The notes beneath the pieces are model-generated. The model was not told the DNA's origin. It did not search any database and saw only the letters and a program-made list of their open reading frames with translations. The position numbers and the translations under genes were made by a program. Source: Cellvibrio sp. (lineage in GTDB: Bacteria > Pseudomonadota > Gammaproteobacteria > Pseudomonadales > Cellvibrionaceae). Taken from it: a stretch of DNA of 5,396 bases. The DNA is taken from assembly GCA_003524365.1 (NCBI GenBank), contig DQHS01000257.1:1-5396 (forward strand), given 5' to 3'. This document shows, piece after piece, positions 1 through 5,396 of the stretch (its first letter is position 1; each line of letters starts with the position of its first letter).

Positions 1-749
1 AATTCGACGGTGCTATCGGTATCGATTAAGTAGCAGCAGCGCTGCGGCAGAGTAATTTCAAACGGACCCTGCTCAGCCTCGTAATTAAACTGGTAATAAC
101 TCGCGCCCGCATGTTGCGGTGTGCCCGTTAAATCTTCGCGCGTCCCTATATATATATCTTTCCATGCCTCAGCCCAATGCTGTTCCAGCTCGGGCGATTT
201 TTTACCGTTGGACCAGATATCAATGCGCGAGCGATGGCCGTGGGCGATACGTTGGCAATTGCCCTGGTGCTTTTTCAGGCCATGACTGTAGTGGTAGTAG
301 GCAGCGCCATCCATCGCCTCCAGAGTAAAATCCAACTCCAGACGCACCACGCTCATGGGGAATTGTTGTTTGAGCTGGGTGATACACCAGGCGGCAACCG
401 TTTCCTGGGTAAGTATTTCAGCATCTACTAACGCGATAGCATCGCGCGGGGAGCGGGTGCTGAGAAACTCCCCGCTAGCGCCAAATTGCCAATGAATCTG
501 TAAAAACTCGCCGTCTTCTTCAATACGAATATTGGGTGAGCGAACCGGTACCGCAAGGCGGTGATCCAGCTCTGTATCCAACCAATGACGCAGTACTTTT
601 TTCACTGTGCCGAAATCGCACACCATGCCCTGTTCATCCAACTCGCCAAAAAGACGCACATTCGCCAGCCAGGTTTCGCCCAGTAAGCCGCGCTGCGGAT
701 CGAGGAAACTGAAATCGACATTGGTGAGGTTATCGACAAACAACAACAT
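1..749 (-). CDS. Tandem 6-pyruvoyl-tetrahydropterin / 6-carboxytetrahydropterin synthase family protein (QueD-like), 3' end off window
   Basis: The frame is open from the ATG at 747-749 to the window edge: 249 codons, with the C-terminus missing. It resembles the QueD/PTPS fold used twice. Half 1 (about 1-140) has the family's GMVCDF (41-46) and LDH (D62, H63) motifs. Where QueD has its zinc-binding HGH, it reads GLLGETW (21-27), so the zinc site looks lost. Half 2 (from about 141) has H156, C165 and HGH (H170, H172), matching the zinc ligands and catalytic Cys of QueD, but shows no LDH motif in the visible part. QueD converts dihydroneopterin triphosphate to 6-carboxytetrahydropterin in queuosine synthesis; relatives act in other pterin pathways, so the exact reaction is uncertain. 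An in-frame ATG at 783-785 would add 12 residues (MPALRPYPNGAF). I prefer 749 because the upstream ATG overlaps a good -10 element and QueD-like homology begins at once after 749. No clear Shine-Dalgarno is visible. It is divergent from the signalling operon, and a functional link is not evident. Confidence 0.85.
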   Translation of the reverse strand, partial: MLLFVDNLTNVDFSFLDPQRGLLGETWLANVRLFGELDEQGMVCDFGTVKKVLRHWLDTELDHRLAVPVRSPNIRIEEDGEFLQIHWQFGASGEFLSTRSPRDAIALVDAEILTQETVAAWCITQLKQQFPMSVVRLELDFTLEAMDGAAYYHYSHGLKKHQGNCQRIAHGHRSRIDIWSNGKKSPELEQHWAEAWKDIYIGTREDLTGTPQHAGASYYQFNYEAEQGPFEITLPQRCCYLIDTDSTVE

Positions 750-783
750 AAAAGCGCCATTCGGGTAGGGTCGGAGGGCGGGC

Positions 784-792
784 ATAATACCA
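784..792 (-). promoter_or_regulatory. Candidate extended -10 promoter element for the QueD-like gene
   Basis: Read on the minus strand this is TGGTATTAT: a TGn extension followed by TATTAT, one base off the sigma-70 consensus TATAAT. No convincing -35 lies 16-18 bp upstream, which is tolerable for an extended -10. Transcription would start near 777, leaving a leader of about 28 nt before the ATG at 749 and excluding the alternative ATG at 785. Pattern reading only. Confidence 0.35.
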
Positions 793-885
793 CAAGGTGT
801 TTTACTTCAGTTTTTCGCCATTCTTTATTCTCTGAACTATCCTCAATGCACTGATTCTTTTCAGGGATATTCCTTTTTTGTAAAA

Positions 886-919
886 ACACAGCACCCACCG
901 GTGTTGGCTGGTGCAGTGT
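886..919. repeat. Imperfect 10-bp inverted repeat in the divergent intergenic region
   Basis: The left arm ACACAGCACC (886-895) and right arm GGTGCAGTGT (910-919) pair at 9 of 10 positions; the one mismatch is A890/A915. The 14-base centre begins with the 8-bp palindrome CACCGGTG (896-903). The right arm runs into a candidate plus-strand -10, so an operator is possible. Read on the minus strand, the hairpin is followed by a short T run (complement of 882-886), which resembles a weak terminator for antisense transcripts leaving the yfiR-like gene. Neither role can be decided from sequence. Confidence 0.5.
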
Positions 920-925
920 GATACT
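917..925 (+). promoter_or_regulatory. Weak candidate extended -10 promoter for the signalling operon
   Basis: TGTGATACT has a TGn extension and a 4-of-6 match to TATAAT. No -35 box is recognisable at 16-18 bp upstream; that position lies inside the inverted repeat 886-919, as would suit an activator- or repressor-controlled promoter. The start site would be near 932, giving a leader of about 30 nt. No better sigma-70 or sigma-54 candidate was seen in 750-951, but confidence is low. Confidence 0.2.
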
Positions 926-944
926 GCGTTTGGGATGCGCATTG

Positions 945-956
945 GGGGGAGGTGAT
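945..956 (+). promoter_or_regulatory. Very strong Shine-Dalgarno sequence of the yfiR-like gene
   Basis: GGAGGTGAT (948-956) is a perfect 9-base match to the complement of the usual 16S rRNA 3' end, preceded by more Gs (944-947). It overlaps the first possible GTG (952-954), so that codon cannot be the start used with this site. The in-frame TTG at 958 lies 5 nt after the GGAGG core and the in-frame GTG at 964 lies 11 nt after it (7 nt after the extended match). Confidence 0.7.
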
Positions 957-963
957 TTTGGTT

Positions 964-1518
964 GTGGGGCGAGTAAAGCTGATTGGTCGGGGGCTGTGGC
1001 GTTTTGGATTAGGGTTAATCCTGAGTGCGCAGTGTTTGATCGTTTCCGCAGAGGCCTCAGAGGCGGGTTTGCGCGTTGCTTTTGTTTATAACTTTATCAA
1101 GTTTATTGAGTGGCCGGAGTTGCAGGGGGGGGAGTTATCGCTCTGTGTAGTCGGCGCCCAGGATGCTACCCGTCAGGCACTGGGACAACTTGATAATAAA
1201 ATTCAACAAAACCGTCGGATTCGTGTGGTCTACATTGAACAGGTTACGGATATTGAACCGGCCATTAGCGTTTGCGAGTTGCTTTATGTCACCGAGGCTG
1301 GCGTCGCCATACCTATTCCCCAATCCTTGCCTTCAGGGGTGCTATTAGTCGTCGATGAAGCCAGCCCGGCCGATGACCGTGTTGGCATTTCGTTAATGCG
1401 CACTGCCGATAACCGAATCGAGTTTCTGATTAATGATAGTGCTATTGATCACGCTGGGGTCAGGGTGAGCAGCCAATTGCTCAAACTGGCTAAAAAGCGG
1501 CAGGGAGCGCGCAGTTAA
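964..1518 (+). CDS. YfiR-family (DUF4154) periplasmic regulatory protein
   Basis: About 184 residues, close to the usual YfiR size (about 190). In Pseudomonas aeruginosa YfiR is a periplasmic repressor of the cyclase YfiN. Residues 1-31 form a Sec signal peptide: a basic N-region (R3, K5, R9, R13), a hydrophobic core, and an A-E-A site (29-31) for signal peptidase I. C24 is not in a lipobox. The mature protein opens with the family motif AFVYNFIKFIEWP (39-51) and ends with the typical block NRIEFLIN (150-157) followed by AGVRVSSQLLKLAK. Two mature cysteines, C61 and C104, are spaced much like one disulfide pair of P. aeruginosa YfiR; the second pair is absent. I chose GTG 964 because the Shine-Dalgarno overlaps GTG 952 (which would add 4 residues); TTG 958 is also possible. 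A run of eight Gs lies at 1125-1132. The stop is one base before the sensor-kinase ATG, implying one operon and probably a partner of that kinase. The family call is secure; the role is inferred. Confidence 0.9.
   Translation: MGRVKLIGRGLWRFGLGLILSAQCLIVSAEASEAGLRVAFVYNFIKFIEWPELQGGELSLCVVGAQDATRQALGQLDNKIQQNRRIRVVYIEQVTDIEPAISVCELLYVTEAGVAIPIPQSLPSGVLLVVDEASPADDRVGISLMRTADNRIEFLINDSAIDHAGVRVSSQLLKLAKKRQGARS
1125..1132 (+). repeat. Homopolymeric G8 tract inside the yfiR-like coding region
   Basis: Eight consecutive Gs encode part of Q-G-G-E (residues 54-57 from the 964 start). Loss of one G would bring the TAG at 1148 into frame; gain of one G would reach the TGA at 1191. Either would remove most of the mature protein. 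Tracts like this are prone to slippage, but whether this one varies is unknown. Confidence 0.95.
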
Positions 1519-1519
1519 G

Positions 1520-4237
1520 ATGCGAATTCATTGGAATATGGCGCGCAAAATTAGCCTGTTAGTCATGATCCTCGCCAGCCTTACCGTGTTGGGGGCAGTG
1601 CTGGCAAGCGCTTGGCAGCAGTATAACCATATGCGCACTCAGGCGAATAACCAGTTACAGACATTGGCTGAAGTGACAGCGTTGAATCTGGCCGCTCCGA
1701 GTATGTTTATTGATGTTGATGCGGCGCAGCTGACTCTGACGGCCTTGCGGGTAGAGCCAAAGGTATTGGGTGCACGCTTGCGGCTTAAGGATGGCAAGCT
1801 TCTGGCTGCATATGATGTGCCGCGCGACCAGTCTCTCGTGTTGGATTCAACAATACCCGCAAAAGTCTACTGGGAAGATGAGTACCTCGGCGATTTGGAG
1901 TTGGATGTCAGTCTGCAGCCCCTGCGCGAACAGTTTTACTCGGTTCTTGCACGGGTAGGTGTTATGGCATTGGTGGCGGTGGTGATCTGTGCGGTATTGG
2001 CGCTAATTCTGGTGTCATCGCTGCTGCGCCCCCTAGGCAAACTCAGCGAGGTTGCACAGCGAATCGGGGTGGATGGGCACTATCAGGAGCGCGCCCCCGA
2101 ATTAAAAGTGCTCGATGAAGCAGGTCTGCTCACGCGCCGTTTTAACGCCATGCTCGACCGCATCGAGGCCCAGGATTCCGAGTTGCGCCTCAACCAGGAA
2201 CTACTGGAGCATCGCGTACTGAGTCGAACGGCTGAGTTGCAGACTGCGCGCGAGCAAGCCGAGGCGGCAAGTAAGGCGAAAAGTGAATTTTTGGCGGTGA
2301 TGAGCCATGAAATCCGCACCCCGCTGAACGGCATTATGGGCATGACGGGCCTGCTAATGGATACCGACCTGGACTCCAAGCAAAAACGTTTTGCCCGGGT
2401 TGCGCGTCGCTCCAGTGAAGATTTATTGCTCATCATTAACGACATTCTCGACTTTTCCAAAATTGAAGCGGGTCGGCTGGATCTGGAATATCGCCCTTTC
2501 CAACTTAATTTGTTGGTGGAGGATATCGCTGAGCGCTATGCCCCGATTGCCCAAGGCAAATCGCTGGAACTCCTGTCGAAAACTCCTTTGCCCCCCTTGT
2601 CTGCAGTAGGCGATTCAGCGCGTCTGGGGCAGGTTATTACCAACTTGCTCAGCAATGCGATCAAATTTACGGAATCCGGTGAAGTCATCATTGATGTGAC
2701 TTTGTTGAATGAGGATGACGGTCAAGTGCAGTTGGAGTTCTCGGTCCGCGATACCGGTATAGGGATTAGCCCGGAACAGCAGTCGCGGCTGTTCCAATCA
2801 TTTACCCAAGCCGACTCCTCTATGGCGCGTAAATACGGTGGCACCGGCCTGGGGCTGGCGATTTCGCAGCGGTTAGTGCAGATGATGGGCGGTGAGATTC
2901 AGGTAGATAGCCAGGCCGGCCGGGGTAGCCGCTTCCATTTCCGCCTGCAGCTGCAAAAAGTCAATGACCCGCGCGATTACCAATTGGTTGAAGGATTTGG
3001 CCAGTTGCACACCCTTATTGTGGATGACAACCCTACCAATCTGGATATTCTGGATTATTGGCTCAGGTCCTGGGGTATGTCGCCAGTGATGGCATCCTCC
3101 GCGCCCGAAGCCTTGGCACTGTTGCAGCAAGGGTTAGTGAGCGGTACACCCTTTGGTTTGATGTTGACTGATTGGTGTATGCCGGAAATGGACGGTGGCC
3201 AGTTGCTGGATGCCATAGCGGCTGATCCGCAGCTGAATTCTATGGCAGTTATCATTCTGAGCTCGGCTGGTTTGGCGGCGCGGCCAGAAGTGGCTGTACG
3301 TGCGCCCTTACTACTAAAACCGGTGCGCCAATCCGAATTACATAACCTTATCGCCCAGATCATTGCCGGCGATATGCATCATCACCCGGTGCAAGAACAT
3401 ACCACCGGTGAAGACATTCTGCCCCGGCTTTCCGGGCGCGTGCTGCTGGCCGAAGACAACCCGGTCAACCAAGAGGTGGCCAGTGCCATGCTTCAGCGTA
3501 TCGGCGTCAATACCAAGATTGCGAACAATGGTCAGGAGGCGGTGGATTTGCTGCAACTGGAAAATTTTGATCTGGTTTTAATGGACTGCCAAATGCCCGT
3601 GATGGATGGTTTTGAAGCTACTGCCAGTATCCGCCAGCGCGAAGCCGAGCTGGGTATGATGCCGCTGCCAATTATTGCACTCACGGCCAATGCCATCAGT
3701 GGCGATCGCGAAAACTGCCTTGCCCTTGGCATGAGTGACTACCTCAGCAAACCCTTTTCCCAAATTCAACTACATGAATTGCTGGCGCGTTGGTTACCGG
3801 GTAGGGCAGAGACGATAGCGGCATCTGTGTCCATTAGCGCACCGGTGATTGATCCTGTGGTTGTCGCGCCACCATCAGCCGGGACAATGCTGGAGATCGA
3901 CCAGCAGGTCATCCGCCAATTGCGTGAGCTGCGCGAAGGCTTGTTGATACGCATCATCGAATTATTCCGCAGTGGTAGCCCGGCACTGTTGGAGCAGCTG
4001 GAAGCGGCTGTTGCTCAAGGTAATGCCGATGCGCTGTACAAAACGGCGCACAACTTTAAAAACAGTGCCGCTAACCTTGGCTTGGTAGATTTGGCTGCGG
4101 CCTGCCGCGATTGCGAAGCCGCCGCGCGTCAAGGGCAGTTGGATAACGCAGTACAACAACTGGCAGGTATCCAGCAGCTTTACGGCTTGTCGCTGCAAAG
4201 CCTGGAGGAATTGGAGCGAGGGGAGCAGCGTACGTGA
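1520..4237 (+). CDS. Hybrid sensor histidine kinase: CHASE8-like sensor, HAMP, HisKA, HATPase_c, REC, REC, Hpt
   Basis: A 905-residue inner-membrane kinase with a full internal phosphorelay. TM1 is about 11-31 and TM2 about 144-167. The roughly 112-residue periplasmic loop reads like the CHASE8 sensor of YfiN (for example LAALxxF..D..A...LTALR). HAMP spans about 168-220, then a coiled coil to about 258. HisKA has H263 in MSHEIRTPLNG. HATPase_c has the N box (N375, N379), DTGIGIS (D411-) and KYGGTGLGLAIS (438-449). REC1 has D502/D503, phospho-acceptor D551 and K600; REC2 has E645/D646, D689 and K744. A Pro/Ala/Val-rich linker (about 760-792) leads to an Hpt domain with H844 in AHNFKNSAANLG. 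All key residues are present in every module, so the kinase should be active. The ATG is one base after the yfiR-like stop; AGGGAG at 1502-1507 is 12 nt upstream, a little far, so translational coupling is likely. ATG 1538 (M7) is a less likely start. Its probable input is the YfiR-like protein and its probable output the downstream REC protein. Confidence 0.95.
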   Translation: MRIHWNMARKISLLVMILASLTVLGAVLASAWQQYNHMRTQANNQLQTLAEVTALNLAAPSMFIDVDAAQLTLTALRVEPKVLGARLRLKDGKLLAAYDVPRDQSLVLDSTIPAKVYWEDEYLGDLELDVSLQPLREQFYSVLARVGVMALVAVVICAVLALILVSSLLRPLGKLSEVAQRIGVDGHYQERAPELKVLDEAGLLTRRFNAMLDRIEAQDSELRLNQELLEHRVLSRTAELQTAREQAEAASKAKSEFLAVMSHEIRTPLNGIMGMTGLLMDTDLDSKQKRFARVARRSSEDLLLIINDILDFSKIEAGRLDLEYRPFQLNLLVEDIAERYAPIAQGKSLELLSKTPLPPLSAVGDSARLGQVITNLLSNAIKFTESGEVIIDVTLLNEDDGQVQLEFSVRDTGIGISPEQQSRLFQSFTQADSSMARKYGGTGLGLAISQRLVQMMGGEIQVDSQAGRGSRFHFRLQLQKVNDPRDYQLVEGFGQLHTLIVDDNPTNLDILDYWLRSWGMSPVMASSAPEALALLQQGLVSGTPFGLMLTDWCMPEMDGGQLLDAIAADPQLNSMAVIILSSAGLAARPEVAVRAPLLLKPVRQSELHNLIAQIIAGDMHHHPVQEHTTGEDILPRLSGRVLLAEDNPVNQEVASAMLQRIGVNTKIANNGQEAVDLLQLENFDLVLMDCQMPVMDGFEATASIRQREAELGMMPLPIIALTANAISGDRENCLALGMSDYLSKPFSQIQLHELLARWLPGRAETIAASVSISAPVIDPVVVAPPSAGTMLEIDQQVIRQLRELREGLLIRIIELFRSGSPALLEQLEAAVAQGNADALYKTAHNFKNSAANLGLVDLAAACRDCEAAARQGQLDNAVQQLAGIQQLYGLSLQSLEELERGEQRT
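4219..4225 (+). promoter_or_regulatory. Shine-Dalgarno for the REC-PAS-PAS gene, within the kinase 3' end
   Basis: AGGGGAG lies 8 nt before the GTG at 4234 and fixes that start over the in-frame ATG at 4246. It is embedded in the last kinase codons, so ribosomes finishing the kinase would re-initiate here. Confidence 0.7.
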
Positions 4238-5396
4238 AACAGAGTATGTCCATAGAATCAGCACTGGTGATGGTGGTTGAGGACGATGAAGCCGCACGCC
4301 TGACGACTAGTATCACCCTCGAACGCGCCGGCTACCGTGTATTGGAGGCAGCCGACTGCGCCAGTGCCCGTGCCCGTTTTGCCGAAGTTCGCCCCGATAT
4401 TGTCCTGCTCGATGTGCTCTTGCCCGATGGCGATGGTTTTGTCTTGTGCCGGGAATTTTTGTCCCAGCCGCGCGGTCGGGGTCTGCCCATCGCCATGGTG
4501 ACGGGGCTGGATGACATCACCTCTATTCATCAGGCTTTTGAATCCGGGGCGGTGGATTTCATCACCAAACCGGTCAGCTGGGGCACTTTGCCCTTCCGCA
4601 TTCAATTTATTTTGCGCGCTAACCAAGCCATTAATGATGCCAGTATCAGCGAGGGTAAAACCCGCGCACTGCTCGCCGGAATCCCCGACATCATTCTCCG
4701 TATCGACCGCGATGGTCATGTGATCGATATGCAGGTGGGCACCTACGTAAATGAGATGGAAGAGTGGGTGGTCTATGATCCTGCCACAGGGGAGGGGCAT
4801 TTACCGGGGCCGGTGTACCGTATTCTGGCACCACAGATCCGCCGCGTATTTGCGGGCAAGGGTGAGCAATTAGTCGAGTTTGACTGGTCGCAAAAGGCAC
4901 TCAAACCCCGTACCTGGGAGGCGCGGGTAATCCTGCGCGAGCAAGACGAAGCTGTGATGGTGATCCGCGATATCACCCAGCGCAAACAGCAGGAGGCGGA
5001 ACTGCGCCTCTGGGCAAAGGTGTTTGAAGGCAGCAATGAGGCGATCCTGATTACCGATAGCCATCTGAATATCATTCTGGTGAACAAAACTTATGAACGT
5101 ATTACGGGCTATACCGAGGAGGAGGTACTGGGGGTAGATACCGCCAAAGTGGGCGTAAAACTGCACTCACACAGTTTTTTCCGCAATCTGGTGCATATCC
5201 TTAAGGAGCGTGGTCATTGGGAGGGTGAGTTGACCAATCAGCGCAAGGACGGCGAGAAATTTCCCACCTGGTATTCAATCAGCCAAGTGCTCAACAGCGA
5301 TGGCCAGCCGGAAAATTACATCGCCATATTTAGCGATATTTCCGAGCGCAAAAAATCCCGCGAGCGGATCGACTTTCTTGCCCATCACGATAGCCT
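4234..5396 (+). CDS. Response regulator REC-PAS-PAS-(GGDEF) protein, probable diguanylate cyclase, 3' end off window
   Basis: 387 codons are visible from GTG 4234, which overlaps the kinase stop as GTGA. The REC domain (about 9-125) has the acidic cluster E16/D17/D18, phospho-acceptor D60 in LLDVLLPDGDG, T90 and K112 (TKP), so it should accept phosphate. PAS1 (about 143-248) starts around GIPDIILRIDRDG and ends at IRDITQRK; its middle is divergent. PAS2 (about 260-373) is more typical, with EAILITD, ITGYTEEEVLG and IFSDISERK. The final residues IDFLAHHDS match the usual entry to a GGDEF domain (F-L-A-x-H-D-x-L-T-G-L-P-N). The protein therefore most likely continues as a diguanylate cyclase, possibly with an EAL domain after it; the catalytic motif is outside the window and unseen. 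There is no signal peptide or membrane segment, so it is cytoplasmic. Neighbouring order suggests it receives phosphate from H844 of the kinase and adjusts cyclic di-GMP. Domain calls are firm; enzymatic activity is inferred. Confidence 0.9.
   Translation, partial: MKQSMSIESALVMVVEDDEAARLTTSITLERAGYRVLEAADCASARARFAEVRPDIVLLDVLLPDGDGFVLCREFLSQPRGRGLPIAMVTGLDDITSIHQAFESGAVDFITKPVSWGTLPFRIQFILRANQAINDASISEGKTRALLAGIPDIILRIDRDGHVIDMQVGTYVNEMEEWVVYDPATGEGHLPGPVYRILAPQIRRVFAGKGEQLVEFDWSQKALKPRTWEARVILREQDEAVMVIRDITQRKQQEAELRLWAKVFEGSNEAILITDSHLNIILVNKTYERITGYTEEEVLGVDTAKVGVKLHSHSFFRNLVHILKERGHWEGELTNQRKDGEKFPTWYSISQVLNSDGQPENYIAIFSDISERKKSRERIDFLAHHDS

Larger units (their letters stand above)
964..5396 (+). 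other. Likely operon: yfiR-like, hybrid kinase, REC-PAS-PAS-(GGDEF)
   Basis: The three genes are on one strand with a 1-base gap (1519) and a 4-base overlap (4234-4237), and no terminator-like structure lies between them. This spacing implies one transcript and coupled translation, and the products fit a single pathway: periplasmic regulator, membrane kinase, cytoplasmic effector. The downstream end of the operon is outside the window. Confidence 0.8.

Noticed and set aside
177..431. Plus-strand open frame of 84 codons
   Set aside because: It is antisense to the QueD-like gene, whose frame has strong family motifs at this exact position (HGH and Cys block).
602..898. Minus-strand open frame of 98 codons crossing the intergenic region
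   Set aside because: It overlaps the QueD-like gene out of frame, has no recognisable domain, and its first half is simply the AT-richer promoter region.
904..925. Possible sigma-54 promoter (TGG ... GC) before the yfiR-like gene
   Set aside because: The GG and GC elements do not have the required -24/-12 spacing.
986..1035. Lipoprotein signal for the YfiR-like protein at C24
   Set aside because: The residue before the Cys is Gln, which does not fit a lipobox; an Ala-Glu-Ala signal peptidase I site follows.
3421..3440. GC-rich hairpin-like stretch in the kinase gene
   Set aside because: It is inside the intact frame between REC1 and REC2 with no T tract, so it is not a terminator.
4258..4800. 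Minus-strand open frame of 180 codons opposite the last gene
   Set aside because: It lies entirely antisense to a clear REC-PAS coding region, shows no domain, and is a typical shadow frame.
1..5396. Insertion sequence, CRISPR array, tRNA or rRNA
   Set aside because: No spaced direct repeats, transposase motifs or RNA gene hallmarks were seen on either strand.

Overview
The window looks like gammaproteobacterial chromosome of moderate G+C content. Gene style and domain content suggest the Cellvibrio/Pseudomonas/Marinobacter-type groups; this assignment is an inference from protein character, not a database match. Genes are tightly packed. A minus-strand gene (<1-749) diverges from a plus-strand cluster of three genes (about 964 to beyond 5396), with a promoter region of about 200 bp between them.

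Left part: the minus-strand gene, cut by the window edge, encodes a double-length member of the 6-pyruvoyl-tetrahydropterin synthase / 6-carboxytetrahydropterin synthase (QueD) superfamily. Its two halves appear to carry complementary parts of one active site. Intergenic part (750-963): a candidate extended -10 for the minus-strand gene, a 10-bp inverted repeat with one mismatch (886-919) next to a weak plus-strand -10 candidate, and a very strong Shine-Dalgarno sequence.

Right part: three genes that look like one operon and one signalling pathway. The first is a small exported YfiR-family (DUF4154) periplasmic protein. One base after its stop comes a 905-residue hybrid sensor kinase (TM, CHASE8-like periplasmic domain, TM, HAMP, HisKA, HATPase, REC, REC, Hpt). 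Overlapping its stop codon is the start of a REC-PAS-PAS protein that runs off the window just as a GGDEF domain begins.

In the known YfiBNR system, periplasmic YfiR represses the diguanylate cyclase YfiN through YfiN's periplasmic CHASE8 domain. Here the YfiR-like protein sits beside a kinase carrying that kind of sensor. The cyclase module appears on a separate soluble protein with its own receiver. The likely reading is a YfiR-gated phosphorelay (H263 to D551/D689 to H844 to D60 of the last protein) that controls cyclic di-GMP. An eight-G tract inside the YfiR-like gene raises the possibility that this brake can be switched by slippage.
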